Shown one piece after another: positions 31,701-46,700 of a stretch of DNA of 64,000 nt (position 1 is the first letter of the stretch; the number at the start of each line of letters is the position of its first letter). A program made the translations under genes and the position numbers. This DNA is from Phalacrocorax aristotelis (taxonomy: Eukaryota > Chordata > Aves > Suliformes > Phalacrocoracidae): NCBI RefSeq assembly GCF_949628215.1, contig NC_134288.1:11105682-11169681 (forward strand). Reading direction: 5' to 3'. Below the pieces are notes generated by a model that worked only from the letters and a program-made list of their open reading frames with translations, was not told the origin of the DNA and did not search any database.

Positions 31701-34700
31701 CAGGCAATTCACAGTGATGGTGGTGGTCTTAGGCTTCAGGGAAGCGCAAATCTGTCCTCCTCTTTTTAAGAGAGGGAGGAAATAATTGACAGAATAGGGA
31801 AAAGGCAGTGGAGACACTAAAGAGAGCGCTGGCTTCTCCACATCTGCCTTAAGATGTGTGCTGACTGATTGGTGGGCATTGGTGGATTGATCTGGAAGGG
31901 TCTTCTGTCTTTTAAATTGCCATCTGCAAACCTGCCTTTTGTGATTTTGCGTGACAGGTACCTCCATTTCAACAACCTGGAAAGCCTGGAGCTGGAGACT
32001 TTTAGTGATCTGCCTAAACTTGAAAGGCTGTAAGTAAAGATGGGACCTTTCTTGCCAAGTAAGGGGGTGAGGGGAAGGGGAAAAGCCCTTCCTTTTGGGT
32101 AACCGTTTTGGTAGCATGAAGTGTGATCTTCAAAATAGAGGGAAATGCAACAAGAAGCTTCCTTGAAGAAGGAGATTTTACATACTTGCCAAGTAGAAGG
32201 GTTACTGAGGATATGAAGGGAATTTCCCATGTTGTGTTATGTTCACATTTCCACCTAAGTAGGGGTAAATCTGCAGAAAGCCCTACAGCTGGCCAAGCCA
32301 ATTTGAAATTTTACTCTGACCATAAGGTCAACATTAGTCACTCTTGGGCAGTGTGTACAAAAAAAGAGTGTGGAAGTCAGAAGAAAATCTAACACGAAAA
32401 ACATGTATCCTTCAAAGCAGTTAGGGAATGAAGTCCTGTGTCTCCTGCTCCCCAGGGCTGCTTCTAGCAGTAATGTAGCCACTAGAACAAAAGTTCACAT
32501 GGTGATTCACACTCCATGGTGAAACCAACAGACCCTTCTGTGCTGCATGAAAATGTGCCTTATGTCCATACATGTTAGGAAAATAAAATTGTGGGTTCCA
32601 AACGCTCTTAGGAAAGTTGAGACCTGGTTCAATACACCATGGCTTATCTCAGTCACTGTATTTGATCCAACAAAAATTCTGGATCTAAATTTTAGAGGAA
32701 GGTTTATCAGCATCCAAGCTGGGCAACTAGGCTGAACTCATGTGTGCATGTGTGTATGCAGACTTTTGCACGCAAGCTGTACTGCGTTTGTATTTCTTTC
32801 CTGTTCCATCATCTACTAAATGGCTTCCTATCTTTTGTCAATGGTCTTTTATGAGTTTTAGATGTAACTGACATAACTAAATTTCCTCCTCTGTTAAGGG
32901 AGTAGAGAGTTAATTATTCCATCCTGGTACCTTAGTACAATCAGGTTTTTTCGAAGAACTGGGGAGTCTTATCTACGTGCTAAGACTCTGGAAGTGAGAA
33001 TTTGCCTCAACTTTGCTCAGAGATAAGCCCAGCTTATCTCTTATCTGTAGTTGTCTGAATTAGATTTACTTATGGATTTGGGTTAATAACTACACTGAGC
33101 CTTGGGCATGAGTTGTCTAGCGTAGTCTGCTGGAGCCTTGCTTCAATGGCTGCTCCTGTAAAATTACCATATCTTCTGCAGGGGAGACAAGGTCCCATCT
33201 AAACTGGAGCTGACCCAGGCAGAGAAAACATAGGGTGGGTCCAGTCTGTGGGGACTTTCATGCCCTTTCTCCTCCCTTTGCAGAGCATGAAGCAGATTAA
33301 GTTTAAAGTTCCAGTTTAAACCTGTTACATCACGTCTTGAGTCACCGTTTCCAGTCCACACCCGCTCTCCACTTTGGTGCATTGCATTGCACTCGTAAAT
33401 GAATGAAATCCCTACAGCTCATGGAAACAAACACAGTAAATTTTAAACCTATGTTCCATTTTGATGAACAGCCTTTGTATTTAAACTGAATTTTGACCTG
33501 GGGTGTTATCATCTGCGTAGTGCAAATACTGAATAATGTTTTGGCATGGGTTCTCCCATTGCAGATTCTTGCACAACAACAGGATTTCCAGGATTCATCC
33601 AGGGACATTCTCTCAACTGGAATCCCTCAAACGGCTGTAAGTAAAACACATTGCCTGCAAAAAGCAATTGTTTATCTTTGATCAGATGGCCAGGACCTGG
33701 GGAAAAATGTGCCTGGTTGGCAAAGCTTTTAGTTGTTGCACTTCTAAGGCCACTGCTAAGTTTATAAAACAGTTTTGATTGGACATGAGAACTGATTTAA
33801 CCAGTTAGTGGTTTCTTCATGCTGGTATCTAACTATAATCTAACTATAAACTTCTTACAGCTCAATAATGCCACAGGAATGAACATTCCTGGAAAGTCCT
33901 CACAACCCTCTGCTGTCCTGCACAGTTTGATCCCATAAAAAATCCTTAAAAAATGTAGGAAGTCCAAATCACAGATATGATGTTGATCAGGTCTTCAATT
34001 CAGTATCTAATAACGTGGAAGGAAAAATCGTAGTTGTAAAATAAAAGGCTTTTTTTCTAGCTATTGAAAATAGTTGGAGGAGTGTATGCTCTAGTTTGTT
34101 ACTCCCACATAACCTGGCTGTCTCTTAAGTCTACTTTTTGCTTGCTTAAACCCCCCAGAGCTTTGCTTTATTTGCCTTTTATGATCTGTGGAAATCAGTT
34201 CTATTATGCGTTTTGGGGGGAAAAAAAAAGGCAAAAACTAAAGAATTTTGGTGTTCTGCCATGATTTTAAACTATAATAAAATAATGTGTTTCTCACTGC
34301 AGCCCTCTGTGATTTCTGCAAGTGCTAAAATGCTTCACTTTTCCTTAACAGGGAATAACTTGTGACATGTTGTCTGTACGTGTCAGACAAAAAGGTGGGG
34401 TGTCTATGAAATGCTGTACCATGGCCTTGTACAAAATCTCACATTCTTAAATGTTTGTCCCTGGAAACATTAGACTCTTCTTCAATGGTATTTCTCAATC
34501 GCCCTGACCTATCTACTGTAAAACTGTCAGTGGGAAAGGAGGCATCAAGTAATCCCCCAATAGTCTTTATTTATTCTTATGCATAGCACTGCACGCAGGA
34601 ATGAGGTCAGCAGAGGGAGAAGCAGGGGTGCGCTGGGAGGTCACCGGTGCTCCATTCGGCGTGGCTCAGGTGTATGCTGCAGTAAGAAAAGTTCTTACAG

Positions 34701-37700
34701 TTGCGCAAAACCACTACAAACTCTAGCCGCTTGTCACGGAGGTTGATCTGATGCACAATAAAATCAAGGCGGAGGGTTTCTGAGCTAAGAGTAAAAGGGA
34801 ATGGAAAGCTCTAACGGAGGTAGTATTATCTGCTGTTCTTATAGAATTCAGTAAAGGTTGAAGTCTCCATCCTGGGGGAAATACCAATATTTCAGTGTCT
34901 GTCTATGCCTCAAATTAAGCCAAAAATGCATAATCCAGTTTAACAGAACAATTTTCATTTGAAATTATAATGGCTGATTGGTAATGCTAGTTTTTCACCA
35001 AAATCCTTCTGACTTGGTTAAGCATCCTATTTAAATGTTATGGAAATTAAATATATCAAATTTTCATTTGGGATGTAATCAAATGCAGGGAAGAACAGCC
35101 AGGTGTCCTGTTGCTCTCCTGTGTCCTGGAGAAGGAGGCAGCTGTCAGAGGCTGGGAAATGAACTGCCTTTTTTCTTGGTCTTGCAGGCGGCTGGACTCC
35201 AACGCCTTGCTTTGCGACTGTGACTTGATGTGGCTGGCTGAGCTGCTGAAGAAATATGCTGAGCAGGGCAGTATCCAGACAGCTGCCACCTGCGAGGCTC
35301 CTCGGGAGCTGCACGGGCGCTCCATTGTCACCTTGACTGCCCAGGAGTTTAACTGCGGTGAGTGAGGTCAAACCCCTCCACCAGCCACCCCCAGCCCCGT
35401 GGAGTTGGGCTTTCATCTAGGAATTGCTTCCCTCACCCTTTTTCCTCCCTCTTCCCTGTCCTACCATCCCGCTTTTTCCATCCTTTTACTGCTGAAATGG
35501 AAAAGTCCCAGTGGGGTCACACAAGTTATCAGGATAATGCAGAGAAAGCTGACAGTTGGGTGGGGATTGAAAGCAGCTCTGTTTTGGCTGGCAGGTGTCT
35601 TGATTTTTAGATAGAGTAGGGTCAGTAAAGGACCTGCTGCGGTCGGTGGCTAAACCAGCAGCCAGAGGAAATGTCCCGCATTAGGCTGAACAGAAGGGGA
35701 ACGCTGGGAGAGCTCAATGGCTGGAAACACAACCGAAAACCTAAGCAAACTTTTAGTAGATACATAGCTGAATGCTCTGTTTGACTGCAGTAATGTGTTG
35801 TGTTGGTTAAGCTGTTATTCTTTAAATTTAGATAATTTCACACTGAAAAATGTCATTTTGAAACAAAAGGTTTTGTTCTGAGAAATTCAGAAGTTAAATA
35901 TTTCATATAGAAAAAGACAAAGCTGTGACTTTTAAGTGCAGGAGTCAGCAGAGGATAACACAAGCATTGGCTGTGGTTCCCTGATCCTTCACTGCTGGTA
36001 GAGTCAGTTTGAGATGTTCCCACTCGCCCAGGCCAGCTATTAGCGTCCCTCCTGGATGTGCCAGTCCAGCTGTGTGCGTGGCCGTGCTGTGAGCCAGATG
36101 TGTGAGGTCAGCTGGATTCTGAAGAAGTCTCCCTTGCATTCTGCTTTTCTCCTATGCTCTTATTATTTTTTAAAAAAATCTTGACCATTTCACAGCTTAA
36201 TTTAGGGCACAGCCATGCAAAGAGTTGAGTTGGCATAAATGAGCCTGCAACCTCAGGGGACAGCGAGGAGTAGGAAGGGTCTAGAGAAAGCAGCCAGGGA
36301 CACATGGAGTAGCACCTGCTGAAAGTGGATGTGTTGTACAACGAGCTGTCCCCAACACACACCCGGTGCCACAGTACAGCTGTTAATGTAAATTTGTTCT
36401 GGTTTAGGCATGGGCACACAGTGGGATGTCTGTCAAATTAGCCAGAGCACCTGGTGGGAAGATTTTGCTGGCATTAGGATTTTACACTGGTATTGTTCCA
36501 GCTGGGGAAGACAAATGATGCATAATTCAGCGTAAAGCTGTAATGATGCAGGCAGCTGATATCTGAGTCAGTACGAAGCCTGCTGGCATCAAGTTAACCC
36601 ACCACTTTTTAGCAGATGTGAATGAGCAGAGCATCAGCATTTTGTGCCATGGGGCTGCGGTGGGTTTGGTCCTGCACAGGCACCATGGGGGCTGGTTGCC
36701 AAGCCATTGGCTTGCGGTCTAAGGGCACAGACCTTCCACTGGAAAAGGTGGCAGGTTCTCGCTTAATCTTATGAATAATCCAGCTGGTTTTACTGGATTA
36801 CTGGTGAGCATAGAGATTGTTAGATGGGTCAGTATTCTGCTGAATCAAGATCAAATGCTCCAGACTATGTACATAAATTCCTTCCTATTTTAGCACATCC
36901 TTTAGATGTTTAATTTTCTTAGTGCTTGAGTACATCTTAAAGTGAAACACACAGTGAAAGGCTTTGTTGAATAGGGGTCAGCTGATGAATTAGGGACATA
37001 ATGAATGAAATCCTGCTGAAAGGGAAGAGTTGTGATCTGCAGAGGGCTGGCACTATGTTCAGATGGAGCAGGCAGTTGCTGAGAGCAGCAGGCTGCTAGG
37101 GGCAGAAAAACAACCCAAGTGAGGATGCCACTGACTTCTTTGCATATTTTGGGGGAGCCAGGGACCAACTATTGGGGCAGCTATATTGAACCAGTGTAAA
37201 CCCAGGTCTGTTTTTTTCTCAGTGCTGCCTGGGGCTGTACAGGGAGCTGATCCCCTGCCCAATGTACTGGTAATAGGAACAGCCACTTCAATTCTCCAGG
37301 GCTGCTATTAGGCTCAGACGAATGATGCTGTTCCCACCCTGACATAATTTTTGCTGATGTTGGTGAGAAGTCTTGGGGTGGCTCTGAGTGGATGTCATTG
37401 TGCCTAGGGCTCTGCTGGTGCCTGCTTGCTCGGGGGTTGCAGAACGGGTGTTGTGTTACCCAGTGCGTTCCGGTTGGGCTGTAGGTGGTTTTGTGCTGCT
37501 CTAGACTGGGTTGTGTTAAAACGGTGTTTTGCAGAGAGGCCACGCATAACCTCAGAACCTCACGATGTCGACGTCCTCTTGGGAAACACAGTTTATTTCA
37601 CCTGCAGGGCAGAAGGCAACCCAAAGCCTGCAATTATTTGGCTGCACAACAAGTAAGTCACACACAATGAGCCCTTGGGTAGCAAAGGTTTTCAAGCACC

Positions 37701-40700
37701 GAGCTCTTCAGTGATTGCCTATAATTACAAAAGCTGTTTCATGCAACATGAAAAAAAAAGAAATGGATATTCCATGGGTTCTATTTACCTTCCTTTTAAT
37801 AGCATTCTCCAGTGACCATGTAATCCAAATGGTGTTTTCATCTGCATTTGAAATGTTTCATCTGCATTTGTAATGTCTTCCAAAAGCTTATAACTTTCCC
37901 GTAAACATTCTCTGCAGGCTGAAAGCAATTGTCTTTTGATCAGAAAAAAATAAAATTAGTATTTCTCGTTGCTCTAAGCCACCATGCTTGCCATTTATTA
38001 ACTGCTGAAATGCTTCTAGTCTCTAGGTTTTTTTCACTGAAGCCCTAGCGTGCTGGGTGAATGACTCATTTTCAAAGGGAAAAATCACTGGTGTCCATTG
38101 AAAGACAGATCTTGCAAGGCAGCATATAGCTTATCATTCTGTACAGCAACACTGAAAAAATACATGGCTATGCTAGATGCCAAAGTGTTTCTGGGAAATG
38201 CTACACAATAAAATATTCTGTGCACAAGCAGTTGCCCACTGTGGAAGTGAAGTTACTTTGCTGCTTTACAAGCTTCTTGTCTGTGGGAGCCTGAATTGGG
38301 CTCTGTTATTAATAAAAATGATCAATGTATGCTTCTTCAGCTAACTCCCCACCAGGCAGAGTTTCAGCACAAAGCAAAAGTTTATGGCTGAGTTAAGTCC
38401 CCTGGAAGGAAGGTTTTGTTAGGGAAATGCTGGCAGGCTCCCAAAGACAGCATTGTAAGAGGGGTAATGATAATAAATGTTCCACAAACGAGATATGACT
38501 AGAGTGAAGAGACACCAGGGGAATTAAATAAATGCCCAGCAAGCATATTAGTTTGCATAGTGGATTCAGCCTTTGTCTTAGGGAGAGAGAGGTCCCTTCT
38601 CCCTTTTCAATCATCTGCAGCCATCCAAGATTCCTTCGTGCTGGGACGAATGGGATGCAGCAGTGGGACCTTCTGCCGCAGGCTGGGATCCAGAAGTTGC
38701 AGGTCATTGTAGAAAGAAGGAAAATGTTTCACAGCTCTTGGGTTGGGTTGGAGTCCAAGCTGTATTGGGGTCCCACAGTGACTGGCTTAGAGATTTTTGC
38801 CCCCCTGAGGCCTTTGAGCCCATTTGAATAGAAATGGCAGCACACAATAACAATATTAATTCATCATTATATTTTCAATTTGTAAATAATGAGGACAAGC
38901 TTTCCTGGCCTAGATGCCCTGACAATAGCAACTAGATGCTGTTGCATGGGAACAGTATGCTCTCTTGATGGGCTGTAAATGTCGTATGCAATCAGTGGTG
39001 AGAGAAAAAGTAGCTCACCCAGGGAGTAAATCAGAGTTGGAGCTGAAGTTCAGTGCTGTAAGTCATAACTCTTGCTATAAATTTCATGAAGTCTCAGAAT
39101 AACTCCAAGGAACACCAATTTACTGCAACACATGCAAAACCCCATCACTCCCCCAGCAGCCTGGGCGAAGACACCAGTCTTTACTCCTTTCAGATTTTGC
39201 CTGTTTGTGGCTGTTTTTCAGTAACGAGATTGACATGAAAGATGACAACCGCCTGAACCTGTTACAAGACGGTACCTTGATGATCCAGAATACCAAGGAG
39301 TCAGACAAAGGCGTCTACCAGTGCATGGCCAAGAACATAGCTGGGGAGGTCAAGACCCAAGAAGTCGTTCTGCGCTATTTTGGCACCCCATGTAATTGAT
39401 CCTTGTGCATCCCTTGAAGGACCAAGCTGGGCTGGGGCTGGGAGCGGAGCTAAGTCAGAGTCAGTCCCGGCTGTGTATGTGCCAAGATGATCTTGGTGTG
39501 CTGGGGAAGAGAGTGGCTAACAGTGTACTGTGGTCTGAGCTGTAAGGCGGTTCCTTTGTAGGAGTCAGAAATTGGAGGGTTTAGAGATTGAAGGTAATTT
39601 GGGGCTGGGATGGGAGTCAGGAGGCTGGGAGGAATTCTGCAGCACAGAGGTATCAAGGGTGAAGGGGACACAGGGGTGGGAATGCTCTAACACTAAGTGA
39701 CTGGAATGGGGAGGTGGTAGAGCTGGAGGAATTGCTCACAGTGAGGATTTGGAGGTCAGGGAAGAGCCAGGTGACTGCTAGCTGGGTTGCATGAGGAGTC
39801 CAAACAATGTCTGCCCATAACTGAGCAGGCATCAGAGCTCCTGGTTTCTGAAGCACTCGTTTCCTTCCAGCCAAGCCCACTTTTGTGATCCAGCCACAGA
39901 ACACTGAAGTGCTGATTGGGGAAAGCGTCACTTTGGAGTGTGGGGTCTCTGGGCACCCCCACCCTCGCATCAGCTGGACCCTTGGCACAGGCTCTCCTTT
40001 ACCACAGGATTCCCGTTTCGCTATCACCAGCTCTGGAGGACTTTTCATACAGAATGTCACCTTCTCGGACCAGGGGCAGTACAACTGCAATGCCAGCAAC
40101 ACCGAGGGGTCCATCCAGGCGACAGCAAGGATCATAGTGCAAGGTGAGGATTTGCAGGCTAATGATGTTTCTGGGATAAAGTGCTTGGTCAGGAGAGTGT
40201 ATTTAAGCCCTGTGAGTGGTTCTGCTCCCATGAACTGAGAATTAACTCAAGCTTGCTGCCTGAGTTTTTTGTGCTGCTCAGTCATTTCTTTCCCCTCCAG
40301 ATTCTCCCAGGTTTCTCCTCATCCCCACTGATCAGACAGTAACTGAGGGACAAAGTGTGGATTTCCCCTGCTCTGCCGAGGGTCACCCTCCACCTGTGAT
40401 TGCCTGGACAAGGGCAGGTACTGCCTCTCTTGACTTGTGATGTCTTTCCCATGCCACCGTCCATGGGGTGTGGGTGAGAACAGCCAAGCTGCTGGTCCAG
40501 GGTGGTGACTTGCAGTGGTGGCACAGGACAGATGGTGATCAGCACAGACCTAGTCACACCAGGAGGTATGTTGTAGATCACCAAGGATGATGATAAACGC
40601 TGGGGAAGGAGCCTCTTAGGTCTTTGACACACTAAGTTGTCATGTCAGAAGGAGCGTGCTGTTTTTCATCAGCATGAAACCCGCAGAAGCCTCAAACTTC

Positions 40701-43700
40701 CTCCTGCGGTGGCTTCCTACCTCCTTTGAAAAGGTAGGGTCTGGACACTCTGAGTCAGTGGGTAGCACCATGTACCAGATCTCCATCATTGTCACTGACT
40801 TGCTCCTCTCGGGGAGCGCATTGCAGGAGAGCATTACTCACTGCTGACACACCTCTGAGGTTTCTTTTAGCTTAGGAAACCCTCTTTGGGCCAACAGGTG
40901 GTGGTGAACTTTAAGTCTCAGATGATTGTTAGCGCTGGCTCCACTGAGCTGATCCCATGCAGCACTTTCTGGGACAGAAGCCAATAATGCTTGGCCCAGA
41001 GGCCCTCCAACTTTTCCTTATGCTTCACAAGCCATAATTAATGGTTTAGTGCTGTGGAGAATTCACGGCTATTGTATTCCAGCTTCCACAGCAATAGCCC
41101 TGACATGGAATTAAGAAGGACCAGCTGAAATTCTCCTTCACCAGCATGTTCTCCATCTCCTTTAACCTGTTTTCCTCCACTGCCCAGATTTCAGAAGATA
41201 TCTCTTAGAAATGTGGAAAGGAGCACAGTGACAAGAAGTAAGGTTAATAACTGCTTTGTATCCAGGTTTGCTAGGTCACTCAGCAATCCAAAGATCAACC
41301 AGGCTTTACTGTGCTTTCACAGAAGGCATGCTAAGAACAAGACAAGAGGAGAAGAGGTGATGGAGCATCGCTCATTCTCAGAGCTACTTTTGGTGGTGTG
41401 GGGAGGATTCAGATTCCTTTTGGTATTTGGGAAGAACAAAGAGCCTTTATCTGGAGAAAAATGGAATATTAAAAAAAAAAGTCGCTAAACTGAGAAGTAC
41501 TAATAATTTTGTCTGGGTTTAGTAAAGCATTTTCATTTTGAACTTTTCTCCTTAAATAGAGGAAATATTGAAACAAGACAGTTTCCAAACCAAAGAAAGT
41601 CAAAATACCAAATTAAAAAAGACAATGCTAAATGTTTACATTTGCTTGATTTAACAGCCAGTTTGGATAATTGAACACAGATTTGCTACCCATCAGGTGT
41701 CAGTAAATCTGCAGTTTGCACTAAGAAAAGGCTTATGAGGAAAGAAAAATGGTACCAACTCCTTTCCAGTTGCTTAGATAAGACAACTCATTCATGACCC
41801 TGGTGTGGGAAGAGCAGCATCTGTCCTGTTCCTCACTTAGCAAGATGAAGATGGTATTTCAGGGTGGCTGATGCCATGTTGGGAAGGAAATTAAGTTTTT
41901 AACTGTCATACAGATACATCCAGAGATGGGAAGAGAAATCTCACAATTAACAACTGGCACTGCTTGTTTGACCAGGTGGGCCACTGCCGAATGACCGGAG
42001 GCACAGCATCCTCTCCACTGGTACCCTGCGAGTGGTGAGGGTTGCTTTGCATGACCAAGGCCAGTACGAATGCCATGCCATCAGTGCCATTGGAGTGAGG
42101 ACCCTCCCAGTACAGCTGTCGGTGACCCCACGAGGTAAGCTGGTGAGACTGTAGGAAATATGGGCTGGCAAATGTGTTTATTAAGTTAACGTTATGGTAT
42201 ACAACACACTCTCTGACAAGGTAGGGAATCGCTCTGGTTCCTATGGGATGGGATATTGCTTTTGCCTGGGAGCAGACATCTAGCCCTGAGAGCTCCATCA
42301 GTTGGTGGGAAACTTTAAAGAGGTTCCCAGGGTGCCAAGATTTGTAAATTGGAAGAAGCTGCTTCAGTTTTCCTTGAAAATTTATCTGGTAGACTAGAAA
42401 AAGTATAACCGTGGGAATGAAACTCATCTGGTGTGGCCAGGGAATGGGATGGTATTGGCTGGCGACTGCAAAAATAAACACTAGGGCAGAGTTATGTGAT
42501 CAGAAATGACCTTTAACGCCTGTCAGATGAGCTCTGGTAGCTGGCAGTTTGAGTGAAAAATGGGGCCTTTCAGTGTGTTTGGGAGTTGTTATTAAGAAAA
42601 TGATTTTGGTAAAGAAAGGAAGCAAAGGATTTTTTTCCTGAGAATTTACAAAAAAATGTATTAAATTCTTATTAATTTTTTTTTACTATTTGTAAATTTT
42701 GGCTTCTTTACAGCATGAAGTGTAAGATTCTTTTTAAAATTGAATATTCTGAAAAAAACCTGATTTCTTCTCAGGAAGATTTAACTCTGGCCCCAGATAG
42801 GTTTGTCTTAAACATTAAGTACTAGGTCATAGGTTCAACCTAAATTTAGGTATTCTAAAATCAAGCCTCTATAAAACGCAAGTCACACAGGAATGCTTTC
42901 ATGTTTTTTTCTTTTTTGTTCCCATACAAATAATCATTCTGAATAAGCAAACATCCCTACTTGTTCACAAACATGGCAGAATATTACTGATGGTAGACTG
43001 GAGGGAAGGGAACAGGAAACTAGTGATTCTTCAAGCACAGAATTCACAGAATATTTTAAGACCAGCAAGATCAATATAATTATTTAATCTGAACCGACTA
43101 ACACTTGCCAGAGAGCGTCATTGACAATTCCTGAATCAATTCACGATCCTTGTTTCGGCTACAGCATCTTTTCTAGAAAGCCTTTGAATTAATGATTTTA
43201 AATGACAGAGAACCAGCACATTCCTGTGTAATTGCCCCAAGTAGACACACACAGGAGCAGAAAATAATGAACATAAATTACAGAGGACTTGGTAGAGAAA
43301 GAGAGCATGGGTAAATTGACACGCCTTTGAAGAGCCCTTGCAACAGCAGGAGCCCAGCAGCTCTGGTTTGCCCATGCTGAGATGTTTTGCATGCAGATTT
43401 CTCTATTTTTCTTGATGCATTTCTTGCACTTGTGACTTTTTTCCCTGTGTTCCACAGTGATACCCGTGTTCCTACATCCCCCCCAAGACGTGGTGGCAGA
43501 GACAGGCCAGGACGTTGCCATTACCTGCACCGCCCAAGGAGATCCACGGCCCACCATAACCTGGGTGAAAGTAAGAGATGATGCCATGTACTCAACAGAC
43601 ACTGGGAAGCAGGATGGCTTAAACACCTCTCCCAGGTTAACTAGCTAAATCAGTTTGTGCAATACACATGGAAGAATTGGGTTTGATGAAAATTTAAGGA

Positions 43701-46700
43701 CCAACATTTCCACTGATTTGGGGTTTTTAATGGTCTAAAAGAATGTTGATCTTTCTCAGGCTCGAAGCCTTGCAATGCACATTCCTGTTTTCTCTTGTTC
43801 TTCTTTCTAAACAAGTAACTTGAAGCCAGTGACCTTCCAGGATGTTAGAAACGCTTGATTGACTATTCCTGGAAAAAACTGAAAATTGATTTTTTCCTAA
43901 GTAGTTTGTCCTTATTTCCAGGATCCCCACTGGTGGAACTGGGTGATACTGGTTGGCTCCAGCTTTGATGGGGAAAAGCCACGATCCCTCAAAATCACGC
44001 TGCAGCCTGGCTGCTCTTTTCAAGAATTCATTAGATGAAGCTCTTCAGACTTTTTCCTGCTGTGCCGTAGTACAAAACCTGTGACCTTCACTGACACCTG
44101 CCCTACCTTTGAGCATAGTCAGGCACAGAACAAATTAGAAGGGAAAATGCTTGAGCCTTAGGTACCCTACAGAGGTCTTGTGAGAGGTGACTGTGCAGCT
44201 TGCCTTGGGCTCCAGCCAACAGTAGGAACAGAAGAGCCTGGGAGTGCAGCACAGTAAGCATTAGGCTGGGGTAGGGTAACAGAAAGGTGTTAAGAAATAG
44301 GAGAATAAAAAAGTAAAACTTGAAGCCACCACCTATGGTGAGGGGTGGGGTTTGAGTGAGCTGCTGCTCACAGCACTTTGATCAGCAGCACTGCCCACAG
44401 CCAGCAAAAAGGTGGTATCTGTAGGTCAAGGCCAGCAAAAATCCATCAGTTTCAGGTTGTCCCAAAACTGAAGACTTTTAGGCTTGTTTACGTGCCATGA
44501 AACTTCTGTGACACCATCAGGGCACAGCACTAGCTCCAGCCAGCCTGTCTGTAAGAAGTGCAGAGAAATGCATGGGGTGTCTGTGCCTTGCAGTGAGTGC
44601 CTGGAGGTGGCCCAGGATGAAGGAGCTGAGCAAGGCCTTCTTCGCAGGGGGTCCAGGCAGGAGCAGATGTCCTTGGATGGCTTTCTGGTTTCTTTGGAAG
44701 AGCAATGCTAACATCTGCTGGCCACATTCGTTCATTGCACCCATCTGTGGGTTTGGTGAATAGGCTGAAGGCTGGGCTGATGGAAAGCTTTCCATACCCT
44801 TACATGTTTTCTGTTTTTTGTGGGGCAATAGGAGGGTATCCAGATCACAGAGAGTGGCAAATTCCACATAAGCCAAGATGGGACCCTTTCCATTCAAGAC
44901 CTCGGCGTGGCTGACCAGGGCAGATACGAGTGCATAGCAAGAAACCCTTTTGGCTTCACCTCCAGCGCTATGCAGCTCACCATCACCGGTAGGGTATCTC
45001 CTGTGCTCCTCTGCAGTCTTCTCGTACTCTCGTGTAAGGAGGGACTGTGCTGTGTTGACATCTATGCTTTGAACAGATAACTCTCTTATTTCTTTAGCTT
45101 CTTTGCAGACAGGCCCCTCGCAGGCATGATTGGAGTTGCTCAGTTGTGAAAACCCTTGCACCTCCCTGCTGCTCCTCGCTGTTTTCTCAGCTGAGCTGCA
45201 ATTGCTCCCTGCAAAGCCAAAGGTGTTGTCTTAAACCGCCTCCTGCAAGCCGAGCTGTCGGCGCGTGTGTGGTTACTGCCTCTGCTGGGAGGGAGAAACT
45301 TATTAAAATGTGCCAACACGCTCACGAGTCATCGTCTGACTGTAACCCTGCACGCCAGGGGAGGGAGAAGGAGAACAACGTTGTCGCTGCAAATACAGAG
45401 TTTTAAGTGTTTGCCCAGTCCCTTGGGGAGGGGAAATAAGTAGCTTGTTTTCAAGCTACTGCTCCATGAATTAGGGAAGCTGTAATGAATAAAGAGGAGT
45501 AGCACTCCTCTGCTAGTCAAACCAGAGGTCAGGAGTGGAAATTGTACTTCTCAGAGGCTAAGGAGGAACTGGGAAGGGGAAAAAAAATCAAAGGCAAGCA
45601 ATAAGGTTAAAAATAAAAGTAGAGGTCTGTTCCTCAAGCACACAGGAATAACCAGCATGAATAGTGAGTAGCTTATTAGGTGAAGTTAGTATCATTTCTA
45701 TACAGGGATTGTGTGCAAGGAAGGACCTGAGAATAATCTGAAATTTCTTTGTTGTTTGAAATCATTTGTAAGATAATTTTGGTGATTTATTCTTGATTGG
45801 TACCTCATTTACCAGCTGGCTGTTGCATACGCCAGTAGCTGAATGGGAACTTGTTTGTTCAGCTGTGACAAAGGCCCTGGCTTAAAAACTGCATTCTGTT
45901 GTAATTTTTAAGAATTCATATGTTTACTTCTGAAGGTATTCAATCAACAGCTTTCTTTTTTGTTTTAGAACAATGTATCTGATGTGTTAATGCTAAATTT
46001 GAACTGAATTAGAAGTGTTCTACAAATGGAAAATTAATGTATGAGCAAGACATTCAAACAAATTTCATGAATTTTAGAAGTTTCCTTTGTGGGAAGTAAA
46101 TACATTCTTTTGTGTTAACTTGCTGTGGTTTTTTACATTTTCTTTTTCCAGTTTAACCACCAACCGAAACAGGCTTTTATTTGCAAAACTGTACAGGAGC
46201 AAACTCTGAACATGAGTTCCACAGCCATGTCCTGAAAAAGTCCCCTTCTTTTTCAGGCAGTTCATTTCTTCTTCAGAATACCTGTTTTTAAAGAAGACTT
46301 TCATGGTGTTTATGTTGCAAATGGAAATGGAGTTCGACCTGCAGTGGAGTTACTATGGGGCTTGTACTGATACACAGATTTTCTTAAGCTTGGAAGACAA
46401 ATTAATATCAAAGTAAATAAATAATTTTTATGTTCTTTCTTTCTGCTTTGGAAAGCCACGGATGTCGGTCGGAGCGGTGACACGTTTGTAGCCACGTCGC
46501 TACGGGAAGCCATCAGCAGTGTGGACCACGCCATCAATTCAACACGCACCGAGCTGTTTAGCAAGTAAGTGGGTGAAGTGCCATGGACTGAGACGTGAAG
46601 CAGAAAAGAGCTAAAAGAGGCACTGAATGAAGCTTTCTCAAATCTCATTTTATTGCTGACAATCTGCAAATGAAAGCTACAGTATTGTTTCGTGTTTTGG

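Larger units (their letters stand above)
29169..37534 (+). other. Peroxidasin introns 4 to 7
   Basis: Introns 29169-31957, 32030-33564, 33637-35187 and 35358-37534. I see no repeat or gene other than short A-rich tracts, for example near 30468-30495. Confidence 0.7.

Noticed and set aside
39653-40231. 192-codon minus-strand open frame
   Set aside because: Antisense shadow of the Ig2 exon.
44517-45161. 214-codon minus-strand open frame
   Set aside because: It overlaps Ig4 exon 14 in antisense and resembles no known protein.
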